NCBI RefSeq assembly: GCF_000213655.1
Contig: NC_015554.1
Span: forward strand, 4,774,001 to 4,838,000
Direction: 5' to 3'
DNA length: 64,000 bases
From: Alteromonas naphthalenivorans
GTDB taxonomy: Bacteria > Pseudomonadota > Gammaproteobacteria > Enterobacterales > Alteromonadaceae
The position numbers and the translations under genes are program-made. This document shows, in pieces, positions 38,517-47,446 of this stretch; the stretch's first letter is position 1, and every line of letters begins with the position of its first letter. The notes beneath the pieces were generated by a model. The model ran no database searches and was not told the DNA's origin. It worked only from the letters and a program-made list of their open reading frames with translations.

Positions 38517-38543
38517 AGCCGGGTCACTCGCCCGGCTTTTTTT
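38517..38543 (+). terminator. Rho-independent terminator after the barrel gene
   Basis: AGCCGGG (38517-38523) and CCCGGCT (38531-38537) form a perfect stem around a seven-base loop, followed by six T. Confidence 0.92.
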
Positions 38544-38588
38544 ATTCTTCAATTTACGTACAAGCTCTGTTTTAAGCAGCAGGTATAC

Positions 38589-38831
38589 CTACTCTTCTTC
38601 AGCAGACTCACTTTGGGATGTCACATCGCCTTTTGGTCTGATATCCACGCTCTCGTGAAGCTCTGAATACACTAGCACGGCCTCACCACTTTTAAGCGCA
38701 TCTAATACCTGTGTCACTTTGGTTTCCATAGTGACGTCTTCAGCGCCGTATTCTGTGCCTTCTCGCAGCACAAATGCTTCCACTAAACTATGTAGGGTTT
38801 CGGTATCAACCGCGTCGATTGGAATTATCAT
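38589..38831 (-). CDS. yheU: UPF0270 family protein YheU
   Basis: An 80-residue conserved small protein of unknown function. The family pattern MIIPIDAVDTETLHSLVEAF, then FVLREGTEYG and QVLDALKSGEAVLVYSE is intact, with an acidic tail. It lies downstream of yheT on the same strand, 82 bases away, as in enterobacteria. Confidence 0.92.
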   Translation of the reverse strand: MIIPIDAVDTETLHSLVEAFVLREGTEYGAEDVTMETKVTQVLDALKSGEAVLVYSELHESVDIRPKGDVTSQSESAEEE

Positions 38832-38913
38832 CTCTGCCTCCAGAAAAAAGTGAGCTCACGCTAACGATTAAGCATGAGATAAAGCCAGCTAACGTGCAAA
38901 CAAGATAGGAAAC

Positions 38914-39942
38914 TTACACGTAGGGCGTGGTGGGGTTAATGGGCAGTACATCGCTAACGTACCTTTTTACCCTTTCATGAAGCCACACTTTAGGGCTAAA
39001 CACCGAACCTTGCATAAAGCCAACATGGCCACCACGCTCACTGAGTTCAAGGGTAACATTGCGTGCTAATTCTTCTTCTTTAGGCACCACTAAATGGTTC
39101 ATAAAGGGGTCATCAATACTGTGTAATACAAGCGTAGAGCAATGAATAGCGCTCAAGAAGTGGTACGCACTGCACTTCTCGTAATAGTCGTTCGCGTCTT
39201 CGAAACCATGCAAGGGCGCTGTGACTTTTTCATCAAATTGCGCAAAACTGGTAATGCCATCAACATCATCACTCGTTAATTGGATAAGTTTACGATAGTC
39301 GATAAACGACATTTTCTTTCGTAGTGTGGTTTTTATGCTGTTTAAGAGGTATTTCTGATACACCCGCGAGAAACCGTGGTTAATTGATTTGGCACACTCA
39401 GACAGCTTCAACGGTGACGATATAGCAATAGCCGCATTCAGCCATTTTTGCGCGGGGTTCTCACCAAGCAGCTTTAACAGCATGTTACCACCAAGCGAAA
39501 AGCCCACAGCAACTTTAGGGAGTTGGGGGAATTTTTGGTTTAGCCAATCAAGAAAAAAGCTCGGATCGCCAGTCTCGCCAGAATGGTAGCCTCTTGGCTT
39601 TAGGTTCGGAACACCGCTACAGCCACGATAGTGCATCATCACCACTTGCCAGCCATTTACCGATAAATTGGCCATCATATCATTGGCGTAATGTGAACGA
39701 ATGCTGCCTTCAAGGCCATGGAACATCACAATAATGCCCGAAGGCTCTGCGGGCTTTGGCCCCCATGCAACGTCCACAAAATCGTCATCTGGCAATGTTA
39801 GGCGTTCCATGCTGTATTTTAGCGGTAAGCGTTTTTGAATGAAGCGTGGCCATATAGTTTGAACATGACGGTTCTTTGCCCAACTTGGTACCCGAAAGCT
39901 GCTTTTTATAATCTTTCCATGCGATAACGCGATTTTGCTCAT
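38914..39942 (-). CDS. yheT: Alpha/beta hydrolase YheT
   Basis: A 342-residue predicted esterase of the YheT/ABHD1-3-like group. The start is WAKNRHVQTIWPRF. The oxyanion loop is MFHGLEGSIRSHYA near 75, MHYRGCSGVPN near 105, the nucleophile GFSLGGNML near 145, the acid near HSIDDPFM (~275) and the catalytic His in ERGGHVGFMQG near 305. Substrate unknown. It lies between yheU and the TIGR02444/yheS genes, in conserved order. Confidence 0.92.
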   Translation of the reverse strand: MSKIALSHGKIIKSSFRVPSWAKNRHVQTIWPRFIQKRLPLKYSMERLTLPDDDFVDVAWGPKPAEPSGIIVMFHGLEGSIRSHYANDMMANLSVNGWQVVMMHYRGCSGVPNLKPRGYHSGETGDPSFFLDWLNQKFPQLPKVAVGFSLGGNMLLKLLGENPAQKWLNAAIAISSPLKLSECAKSINHGFSRVYQKYLLNSIKTTLRKKMSFIDYRKLIQLTSDDVDGITSFAQFDEKVTAPLHGFEDANDYYEKCSAYHFLSAIHCSTLVLHSIDDPFMNHLVVPKEEELARNVTLELSERGGHVGFMQGSVFSPKVWLHERVKRYVSDVLPINPTTPYV

Positions 39943-39961
39943 GATGTTTTCTTATTTTTTT

Positions 39962-40489
39962 CTACGACAATTGCTTAAGTAACTGGCTAATTAATTCACG
40001 GGCTTCCTGTTTTTCTCGTAGCTTATACCCATTAATAAGTGCAGCGATAGAGGCATTGAACACACCTGACATACTAGAGGCGCCTGAGGGCAAGGACGCT
40101 AAACCAAGGCTATTAACCGTTTCTACAATAATAGCTTGTTGCGCTTTTTCTAATTCCAGCTCGTCATCTTTTAGCTGATTGTATTTCGCTAAGGCCTGCG
40201 GGTAGTTTGCATCTTGTTTGTCTTCTGGCTTCGCTTGCTTTCGCTCAAGTCGATGTTGCTTAAGAGCGTGCTCTGATGCTTCAACGGCGTTTATCACCGC
40301 GTTTAACTGAGGCAAATTAATAATGAAGCCATGTTCAATACACCAGCATATCAACAATAGTATGTTTACGTTCACACCATGGCGGTCTTGCAACAAAATG
40401 GCAAGTGGCGCTACGTCGCCTTTGCCATAGCGACTACCTGCGTATTGCCAAAAATCTTCTGCATTTACAATCGCATTATTGTGCTTCAT
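39962..40489 (-). CDS. TIGR02444 family protein
   Basis: A 175-residue conserved protein of unknown function. It begins NAEDFWQYAGSRYGKGDVAP and LLLICWCIEHGF, the family signature, followed by a charged helical region. The ATG at 40489 is preferred over 40552 because it matches the family start and overlaps the end of yheS by only 14 bases. Position directly after yheS and before yheT is typical. Confidence 0.85.
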   Translation of the reverse strand: MKHNNAIVNAEDFWQYAGSRYGKGDVAPLAILLQDRHGVNVNILLLICWCIEHGFIINLPQLNAVINAVEASEHALKQHRLERKQAKPEDKQDANYPQALAKYNQLKDDELELEKAQQAIIVETVNSLGLASLPSGASSMSGVFNASIAALINGYKLREKQEARELISQLLKQLS

Positions 40490-42413
40490 AGCTTGCGCGC
40501 TGCGCCTCCATTTGCTCTTGTGCATCGAGCCATTGCATCTCTTCTTCTTCAAGCTCCTGAGTGAGCTTTGCCTGTTTATCTAACAGTTGCATCAGCTCGG
40601 CTTTCTTATCATCGTTATACAAACTTGTATCTGATAACGATGCTTCAAGGGTTTTCAACTCGTCTGAACATTTGTCCATGGCCTTTTCGTGCTTCTCTAA
40701 GGCTTTTTTCAGTGGTGCGACTTGCTTTCTAAACTCTGCTTCTCGGCGCTTTTCTTCTTTACGATCGATTTTACGCTCGCTAACAGCGCTTGCGTCTTCA
40801 TTTAACGCTTTCGCATCGCTGTTCGCTTTGGCTTTTTCGGCGGCTTGTTGCTTTAAAATCCAGTCGCGGTAGTCGTCTAAGTCGCCAGTGAACGCCGCCA
40901 CTTCGCCGCTATCTACTAAGTAAAAGTCTTCGCATACCGATGAGAGTAAAAATCTATCGTGCGATACCAACACCATGGCACCCTCAAAGCCTTGTAGCGC
41001 AATATTCAACGCATGACGCATTTCTAAATCAAGGTGGTTGGTAGGCTCATCGAGCAATAACAAGTTTGGCTTTTGATACACAATAAGCGCTAACACTAAC
41101 CGCGCTTTTTCGCCACCAGACATAGGCGCAACAGCTGAAAGCGCTTCATCGCCGTTAAAGCCAAAACCGCCTAAATAATCTCGCAATTGCTGTTCGGTAG
41201 CTTTTTCGTCTATGCGCTGTAAGTGCAAAATAGGCGTGGCGTTAGGATCGAGAGTTTCTAATTGATGCTGAGCAAAGTAACCAATCTTGAGGCCTTTAGC
41301 AGTATCGAAAACGCCTTGTTTCGGGGCATGTACACCAGCTAACAACTTGATAAGAGTAGATTTACCTTGGCCGTTTCGCCCCAATAGACCAATACGGCTT
41401 CCTGGCACCAAGTTAAGCTTCACTTGCTGCAATACAATATGGTCATCATAACCTAACTGTACGTGCTCCATTTGCACCAGGGGGTTAGGCAGTGCAGCAG
41501 GCGGTACGAACTCAAAACTGAATGGGCTAGCCGCATGAGCTGGCAACAGCGTTTCCATTTTTTCAAGTTGCTTAATGCGGCTTTGCGCTTGCTTGGCTTT
41601 ACTCGCTTTGGCCTTAAAGCGGGTAATAAAAGAGGTTAAATGCGCCACTTTTTGCTGCTGCTTTTCAAACTCTATATTTTGTAAACGAAGTCGTTCGGCA
41701 CGCTGCCTTTCAAAGGCAGAATAGTTACCGGTATAGGTAATTAGCTGTTGCTGCTCAACACTAATAATTTGCGCTACCGTGTTATCAATGAACGCTTTAT
41801 CGTGAGAAATGAGCAGCAAGGTACCTTCGTAGCGCTGCAGCCACTTTTCTAGCCAAATAACGGCATCTAAATCTAAGTGGTTTGTGGGCTCATCTAGCAA
41901 CAATAGGTCAGAGGGGCATAGCAGTGCTTGCGCCAAGTTAAGACGCATACGCCAACCACCAGAGAAATCAGTAACCGGTGCGGTAAGCTGAACGTTGGTA
42001 AAGCCCAGCCCTGATAGAATAGTCGCGGCTCTTGCTTCTACATCGTAAGCGCCAGCTTGCTCTAGTTGGCCATGAATTTTACCAATCAATACGCCGTCTT
42101 CATCTTGCTCAGCTTGGTGAAGCTGTGCTTGTAAACGGCGAAGATTTTTATCACCATCAATAACGTACTCTATTGCACGTCTGTCGGTGGCAGGGGTTTC
42201 TTGTGCAACACTCACTATACGCCAATCAGCAGGTACTACACAGTCGCCTGCATCTACTGACATTTCGTTACGCAGTAAGGAAAACAGGGTCGATTTACCA
42301 CAGCCATTGCTCCCTATAAGGGCGACTTTATGGCCTGGAAATACCTGCGCCGATGCACTTTCTAGCAGTACTTTTCTGCCACGCATTAGCGATACGTTGG
42401 TAAGCTTTATCAT
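40476..42413 (-). CDS. yheS: ABC-F family ATPase YheS
   Basis: A 645-residue soluble protein with two ATP-binding cassettes and no membrane segments, of the ribosome-associated ABC-F class. Cassette 1 has Walker A GSNGCGKST and signature FSGGW. Cassette 2 has GRNGQGKST and MSGGE. Both have LLLDEPTNHLDL. The linker (~240-300) is the ABC-F interdomain helix pair and the C-terminus is a charged coiled coil (~520-640). It would act on stalled ribosomes. First gene of the yheS-TIGR02444-yheT-yheU run. Confidence 0.95.
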   Translation of the reverse strand: MIKLTNVSLMRGRKVLLESASAQVFPGHKVALIGSNGCGKSTLFSLLRNEMSVDAGDCVVPADWRIVSVAQETPATDRRAIEYVIDGDKNLRRLQAQLHQAEQDEDGVLIGKIHGQLEQAGAYDVEARAATILSGLGFTNVQLTAPVTDFSGGWRMRLNLAQALLCPSDLLLLDEPTNHLDLDAVIWLEKWLQRYEGTLLLISHDKAFIDNTVAQIISVEQQQLITYTGNYSAFERQRAERLRLQNIEFEKQQQKVAHLTSFITRFKAKASKAKQAQSRIKQLEKMETLLPAHAASPFSFEFVPPAALPNPLVQMEHVQLGYDDHIVLQQVKLNLVPGSRIGLLGRNGQGKSTLIKLLAGVHAPKQGVFDTAKGLKIGYFAQHQLETLDPNATPILHLQRIDEKATEQQLRDYLGGFGFNGDEALSAVAPMSGGEKARLVLALIVYQKPNLLLLDEPTNHLDLEMRHALNIALQGFEGAMVLVSHDRFLLSSVCEDFYLVDSGEVAAFTGDLDDYRDWILKQQAAEKAKANSDAKALNEDASAVSERKIDRKEEKRREAEFRKQVAPLKKALEKHEKAMDKCSDELKTLEASLSDTSLYNDDKKAELMQLLDKQAKLTQELEEEEMQWLDAQEQMEAQRASYEAQ

Positions 42414-42530
42414 TCATAACCTTCGCGGGAACAATTTAGGTCGCGTATAATAGCAAATTCCTATCAAAATCTGATCAGGAAATGGCTTTTCACGGTATAA
42501 TACTGAGTAAATTACGTTAAGAGAGCTGCA

Positions 42531-42737
42531 ATGCAAAAATCGATTAAACGCCGCTTCGTTGCAGGCGCTACCTGCCCAAAATGCCAAGCGTTAGACACTA
42601 TCTCGCTATATTACGAAAATAACGTAGAAAAGCTAGAGTGCGTGGCTTGTGGTTACAATGAAGCGCAAACCGAAGAACAAGTGAATGCCGCCACCCGCGA
42701 AAACGAAAACGTGATTGGCATTTTCAAACCTCACTAG
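42531..42737 (+). CDS. yheV: YheV family zinc-ribbon protein
   Basis: A 68-residue protein with two CxxC pairs forming a zinc ribbon (CPKCQAL near 20, CVACGYNE near 39) and the ending NENVIGIFKPH typical of YheV. Function unknown. It is divergent from yheS across 117 bp. Confidence 0.92.
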   Translation: MQKSIKRRFVAGATCPKCQALDTISLYYENNVEKLECVACGYNEAQTEEQVNAATRENENVIGIFKPH

Positions 42738-43012
42738 TTCGCGGTTGAATCCATCACGTTTGTGTCACTTCTGATTACACTGTTCACGCTATTACCATTA
42801 GCGCCAGTGTACTACTCATAAGCAGTAACTATTACGCATTCTGTGAAGATCCCGCCCACATTCGGCGTATCTTTACATTATGCAGTGTTAAAAAGCGCCA
42901 TCTTCCACCACATTAACTCACTGATAAAAAAGAGTTATTCAACCTCACCACATTTACATTAGGCTGACTTTGGGCGGCATAAATCTTGAAATACTCTTTG
43001 AAAGGAGTATTT

Positions 43013-44158
43013 ATGAAAACCGCAAATCGTTACTTATTTATTTCGCTCGCCATTGTACTTGGGTTGCTCATTATCATTCGTATGAGCATGCCTTATGCGG
43101 CTCAGTGGTATATCAATAAAACACTCAGTCAGCCGGGTGAATACAGCGGCCGAGTAGGTGACGTAGATTTAATGCTATGGCGCGGTGCTTATAGTTTAGA
43201 GCATGTGTTGTTGTACAAGTCTAACGGCCAAGTAGACAAGCCATTGTTTCGCGCCGATAAGGTTGAGTTTACATTAAACTGGAGCCAACTTATCAAAGGG
43301 GCCGCAAGCGGTACTGTAAACCTTACTCGTCCTGAAATTAATTTTGTCGATGGTGCCACCAGTGATAACAGTCAAGCCGGTAAAAACGAAGATTGGCTCA
43401 ACATTGCAAATCAACTATTCCCATTAAGTATCGATAAACTCAGTGTTTCAGATGGGAAAATTGGTTTTTATAACCCTGAAACCTCTCCTGTTATTGATAT
43501 CTCGCTGCACGATATTCAAGGTGAAGTCACGAATCTAGTGAATAGCGATGCGTTATCTGACAATCGGGTGGCTAACGCTACAGTGAGCGCACAAACTGCC
43601 CAGCAGGGTACACTGAACCTTAAAGCAAAGCTTAACCCTGCCACACAAAATCCCACTTTCGATCTCAATCTTCAAGCCGATAATGTGGCACTAATTAACT
43701 TTAAGAACCTGCTGGATACCTACGCGCCATTCGACCTAGAGGCTGGCTCACTTACGCTGGCTGCCGAAGTCGCTGCCGATGATGGAAAAGTAAAGGGTTA
43801 CATAAAACCCATTTTGCACCATGTGGAAGTATTTTCATGGAAGGGCGATATTGAACGAGATGGCGATGGATTTCTTGAAGGTACCGTAGAGCTATTATCG
43901 GCTTTTATTACTGAGATATTTGAGAACCAAAGTGAAGGTCAAGTCGCTACTCGTATTCCGATTGAAGGGGATTTGAGTAGCCCAGATACCGATGTATTTA
44001 GTGCACTGGGCGCCATTATCAAAAACGCTTTTATTAAAGCAATCAGCGGCGACATTGAAGAGTCGGTAGAGTTGGAAACCTTATCTGAACCCGCATTGCC
44101 TGATTCAACCAACACCACTGAATCAGACAGTCAAAGCACGTCACCTGATACGCGCTAG
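43013..44158 (+). CDS. AsmA-like / DUF748 envelope protein
   Basis: A 381-residue protein with one N-terminal membrane helix (~5-25, YLFISLAIVLGLLIIIRMSM) and a long periplasmic beta-rich region with AsmA/DUF748-like repeats (GRVGDVDLMLWRGAYSLEHV; FRADKVEFTLNWSQLIKG; LSVSDGKIGFYNPE). Members of this superfamily are bridge-like lipid transfer or envelope assembly proteins; the exact role here is not known. The ATG at 43013 follows GAAAGGAG, so the in-frame TTG at 42986 is rejected. Confidence 0.82.
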   Translation: MKTANRYLFISLAIVLGLLIIIRMSMPYAAQWYINKTLSQPGEYSGRVGDVDLMLWRGAYSLEHVLLYKSNGQVDKPLFRADKVEFTLNWSQLIKGAASGTVNLTRPEINFVDGATSDNSQAGKNEDWLNIANQLFPLSIDKLSVSDGKIGFYNPETSPVIDISLHDIQGEVTNLVNSDALSDNRVANATVSAQTAQQGTLNLKAKLNPATQNPTFDLNLQADNVALINFKNLLDTYAPFDLEAGSLTLAAEVAADDGKVKGYIKPILHHVEVFSWKGDIERDGDGFLEGTVELLSAFITEIFENQSEGQVATRIPIEGDLSSPDTDVFSALGAIIKNAFIKAISGDIEESVELETLSEPALPDSTNTTESDSQSTSPDTR

Positions 44159-44231
44159 CTTTCTATGCCCTAGCGCTCTACGCCCTAATACAACAAGCCT
44201 TTTCGTTACATCAAGACTCGCTAATGTTTCG

Positions 44232-44275
44232 AAAGCTAGGGTTCGGTTTATTAAAAGCTAGGGTTCGGGTTATTA
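44232..44275. repeat. 22-bp tandem duplication at the end of slyX
   Basis: Two adjacent 22-bp copies (44232-44253 and 44254-44275), each beginning AAAGCTAGGGTTCGG and differing at one base. The second copy contains the slyX stop codon. No function is apparent. Confidence 0.88.
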
Positions 44276-44533
44276 ATAATGGGGAGGCGGTGTTTCTTCT
44301 GAGTCTTTGGCCATGTTCGAAGGCTCAATTGACTTAACCTTGTCGATAACGTGGCGTAACTTATAGGTAAGCTCATCTAGTTGTTGCTGCTGCGAAGACA
44401 GCGCTTCGTTTAAGGCTTCAATAGTATGCTCTTGAAACGCTATTTTCGTTTGGAGCTCTTCAATACTGTTGTTCGTACTATCGAGTTCTACCCGAAATGC
44501 GACACTGTCAGTACCGCTATTTTTATCTGTCAT
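44273..44533 (-). CDS. slyX: SlyX family protein
   Basis: An 86-residue coiled-coil protein of unknown function. The family pattern is ELQTKIAFQEHTIEALNEAL, then a Gln-rich heptad region and the C-terminal PPPHY ending that marks SlyX. It lies eight bases after the WD40 lipoprotein gene on the same strand. Confidence 0.93.
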   Translation of the reverse strand: MTDKNSGTDSVAFRVELDSTNNSIEELQTKIAFQEHTIEALNEALSSQQQQLDELTYKLRHVIDKVKSIEPSNMAKDSEETPPPHY

Positions 44534-44541
44534 AATCTACT

Positions 44542-45540
44542 CTATTTACTGCGCTGCCATACTTCGGCAAGACCACTGCTACTTTCTGTCACAATATTAC
44601 CATTGGACATAAAGCCAACGCCATAAACAACTGCAGTTGGCGGTGAAACAGTGTCTCGTGAAGCAACCTGCCAAGCATCTACTTCCTTACCACTTTTCAA
44701 ATCCCACAAATACACTTGGCGTGATGGTGAGCCTGTTAGCAAATACTTACCATCATCAGAAAATACAGCATCAGTGAAGATCTTTTGTCTCGCAATAAAA
44801 CTCAGCCCACTAATGGCCTCGCCAGTTTGCACGTTCCACACTTGTGATTTGCTTTGGCTATCGGCAGTAAAGGCAAAACGGCCCTTGTCGTCTAACGCCA
44901 CTTTAGTTACCCGGGAAGGGTGCGTGAAGGTATGGATTATTTGCCCTGTATCTGTGCTCCACAAATACGCGATATAGTCGTTGCCACCGGTGAGCGCAAA
45001 CTTGCCATTCGGGGAGATATCAATAGAGTTCACTTTTTCTTGATGCCCTAAAAACTCTAACCTGCGCTGCGTTTTAGGCTCAAAAAACATGACCTTACCA
45101 TTCGAACGAGCCACCAAGATGCCATTACCGTTATTCGAGATGGCGACATCTCGAATCGACGCTTCGTCAATACGCCAAAAGCCAATTGGGTCGCCGGTTT
45201 CAATGCTCCACAGCGCAAACGCTTCTCTGTCAGCAGTGACTACATGAGTATTGTCGGCTGATATATGTAACGAAACGACTAAATTATTGCCTTCCCCTTG
45301 ATGGCTCCATTGATATAAAGGAGTGTCTTCGCCAATTCGCCATACATTGATGCCATTGTTGATACCTGATACAACGGAAATAGTGCCATCCGGCGATATA
45401 TCAGCTGCATAGGCCCCTTCTTCAACGTGCCGCCATTGTTTAATTGGTGTGGTCTCGGGGAAGCTACATCCTATAGATCCACTTATTAATAAGGTGAGTA
45501 ACAATAATCTGGGGAACATTTGAGCCCTAAACATAATCAA
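44542..45540 (-). CDS. WD40-repeat lipoprotein
   Basis: A 332-residue protein with a lipoprotein-like signal (LLLTLLISGSIGC, Cys near 25). About seven WD40-type blades follow, with repeating endings such as INVWRIGED, FALWSIETG, AYLWSTDTG, SQVWNVQTG and VYLWDLKSG. It would form a beta-propeller scaffold anchored in the envelope. Partners are unknown. It is probably co-transcribed with slyX. Confidence 0.85.
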   Translation of the reverse strand: MIMFRAQMFPRLLLLTLLISGSIGCSFPETTPIKQWRHVEEGAYAADISPDGTISVVSGINNGINVWRIGEDTPLYQWSHQGEGNNLVVSLHISADNTHVVTADREAFALWSIETGDPIGFWRIDEASIRDVAISNNGNGILVARSNGKVMFFEPKTQRRLEFLGHQEKVNSIDISPNGKFALTGGNDYIAYLWSTDTGQIIHTFTHPSRVTKVALDDKGRFAFTADSQSKSQVWNVQTGEAISGLSFIARQKIFTDAVFSDDGKYLLTGSPSRQVYLWDLKSGKEVDAWQVASRDTVSPPTAVVYGVGFMSNGNIVTESSSGLAEVWQRSK

Positions 45541-45670
45541 ATAGGTTTCGCTTTGTGAATGCTAGGTTTAACATAGCATGGATCACGCATCTTTCACTAT
45601 CGTGCAGACTGCCCTGGATGCAGCAGTTTAAACATAGACGCATGATGATAAAAATTTATGGAGACGTTTT

Positions 45671-46447
45671 ATGCAGAAGTCGCTTGTTGCCTTATCTACT
45701 ATTGCTGCCCTAGGCCTTTTTGCCTGTCAGCCAAATACCTCTGATGAGGCCGCTACTACCGGCACTGACATCGCTGAAACCGCCGATGTTTCGACAGAAT
45801 CAATGACAGACGTACAAAAACAAGCGTACGCTATGGGTGCAAGTATGGGCTTGTTCGTGAGCAACCGCGCACAACAGCAAGAGCAACTGGGCTTTCCGCT
45901 AGATGAAGCGGCGTTGAAAGAAGGCTTTGAAGATGGCCTTAACGATACATTGAAATTTACCCCACAAGAAATTCAGCAAATTGCTCAGCAAGGCGAAGAA
46001 GTACTTCGTGCTAAGCAACAAGAAATGGCGCAAAAGGCCGCACAAGACAATATTGAAGCCGGCGCGGCGTATTTAGAAGAGAACGCTAAAAAAGATGGCG
46101 TAACCACCACCGAGACTGGCCTTCAGTATGAAGTGTTAGAAGAAGGTGAAGGCGCAAGCCCAGCGGCTGAAGACATCGTTAAAGTTCACTACCGTGGCAC
46201 ATTACTAGACGGTACTGAATTCGATTCCTCATACAAGCGTGGTGAGCCAGCTCAATTCCCACTTAACCAAGTTATTCCTGGTTGGACTGAAGGCGTGCAA
46301 CTTATGAAAGAAGGCGCGAAGTACCGCTTCCATATCCCTTCTGACTTAGCCTATGGCGAACGTGCTACCGGTTCAATTACACCTAACTCAACGCTAATTT
46401 TCGACGTTGAATTGCTAGAAATCGTTGAAGAAGAAGCTGCTGAGTAA
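45671..46447 (+). CDS. FKBP-type peptidyl-prolyl isomerase, FkpA-like lipoprotein
   Basis: A 258-residue envelope foldase. A lipoprotein signal (AALGLFAC, Cys at ~19) precedes an acidic linker and the helical dimerisation domain (QKQAYAMGASMGLFVSNRAQ; EEVLRAKQQEMAQKAAQDN). The FKBP domain follows (VKVHYRGTLLDGTEFDSSYK, PLNQVIPGWTEGVQLMKEG, ELLEIVEEE). It should catalyse prolyl isomerisation in the periplasm. The layout matches FkpA/Mip, and its place near slyX agrees with E. coli fkpA. Confidence 0.92.
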   Translation: MQKSLVALSTIAALGLFACQPNTSDEAATTGTDIAETADVSTESMTDVQKQAYAMGASMGLFVSNRAQQQEQLGFPLDEAALKEGFEDGLNDTLKFTPQEIQQIAQQGEEVLRAKQQEMAQKAAQDNIEAGAAYLEENAKKDGVTTTETGLQYEVLEEGEGASPAAEDIVKVHYRGTLLDGTEFDSSYKRGEPAQFPLNQVIPGWTEGVQLMKEGAKYRFHIPSDLAYGERATGSITPNSTLIFDVELLEIVEEEAAE

Positions 46448-46506
46448 TATCACGCCGCGCTTTAACGCCGAGTAGCGGCTACGCAATTGCGTTTGCCGTT
46501 GCTATT

Positions 46507-46540
46507 AAAAGCCGATACTTGTTTAAGTGTCGGCTTTTTT
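46507..46540 (+). terminator. Rho-independent terminator after the FKBP gene
   Basis: AAAAGCCGATACTT (46507-46520) pairs with AAGTGTCGGCTTTT (46525-46538) around a four-base loop, with flanking A and T runs. Confidence 0.9.
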
Positions 46541-46700
46541 AATGCGTTAACTGACTGTAGTACTGGGAAAAACGGATAGAAGTGAAGGCTGCACCATAGA
46601 CATCACTGCAGATACAGCAAATGCACACCTTACGCACAAGGTGTATTAGACAGTTGGCCATTCGATAACTCGCTTATTGTGCGGCCTATCGACAACTTAT

Positions 46701-46988
46701 TTAAGTATGACGTGGTGGCGCGCGACGCCGTTCACGCTGCACTTTAAATACCGCAAAGTGATTTAACAGATATTGCCCAACCTTATACATCAATAAGCCA
46801 ATCACGAGATACCCTGCGGTTATTAGGCTGTCCATACGTACGACAATATCAAGCAAGCCGTATAGCACCAATAACGCGCCAGTTAAAAACAACATGAAGC
46901 CTGCAATAGTGCCGCCCATTGAACTGTTAGTTACAGCTCTGCGCCTGTCTACAAGCTTTTTTTCCACCTTTCGTGCATCATCTTCCAT
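46701..46988 (-). CDS. Small two-helix inner-membrane protein
   Basis: A 95-residue protein that I cannot place in a family. A charged N-terminus (EDDARKVEKKLVDRRRAV) is followed by two hydrophobic helices (~28-50, AGFMLFLTGALLVLYGLLDI, and ~55-72) and a basic tail (VQRERRRAPPRHT). It is the last intact chromosomal gene before the greB fragment, which is divergent from it. Confidence 0.65.
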   Translation of the reverse strand: MEDDARKVEKKLVDRRRAVTNSSMGGTIAGFMLFLTGALLVLYGLLDIVVRMDSLITAGYLVIGLLMYKVGQYLLNHFAVFKVQRERRRAPPRHT

Positions 46989-47162
46989 TCGAGTTCCCGC
47001 TCATTAGCCGGTTATTATTTATACTGCGACAACAACCTAAAGGTTTATGTTCAATATTTACACAAAGTGGTTTAAATGGGAGATTTCGACGCATTTGTTT
47101 ATTGCGTTCTATTAATTCACCCACATACACTAGCCATAAGATTTCAATTTAGCTAAATAATT

Positions 47163-47333
47163 GTGAAAACACCACTGATAACACGAAAAGGATATTTAAA
47201 GTTAAAACAGGAACTTGACCACTTGTGGCGGGTAGAACGGCCTGAGACCACCCGAAAGGTAACGTGGGCTGCTAGTTTAGGTGATCGGAGTGAAAACGCA
47301 GATTTTCACTTATTACCATTGGAATCATACTAA
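47163..47333 (+). pseudogene. greB: Chromosomal greB, truncated by island insertion
   Basis: From the GTG at 47163 the frame reads a normal GreB N-terminus for 47 codons (start MKTPLITRKGYLKLKQEL; end WAASLGDRSENAD at 47301-47303). It then runs into unrelated sequence and stops at 47331-47333. The break falls in the most conserved motif of the GreA/GreB coiled coil, whose acidic tip inserts into RNA polymerase, so the product cannot work. The missing 3' part is expected beyond the far end of the island, outside the window. By eye 34 of 47 residues match the island's own greB. Confidence 0.92.
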
Positions 47334-47446
47334 AAACCATAACAGACTGTTCATACGCCTGTTACTAAAAGTACTAGTACTAAAACGGCATACTATGTAC
47401 GAGCTTGGTTCCGGCAAATGCAGTCCAGTATCAAGATTTTAATATT

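Noticed and set aside
42986..43012. Upstream TTG start for the AsmA-like protein
   Set aside because: The added nine codons contain the ribosome binding site GAAAGGAG of the ATG at 43013.
47326..47393. Repeats CATAC and ACTAAAA near the left island end as recombinase-binding sites
   Set aside because: Spacings are irregular (12, 14 and 37 bases; 35 and 15 bases), and they do not match the AGCAC array. Chance similarity in AT-rich DNA is likely.
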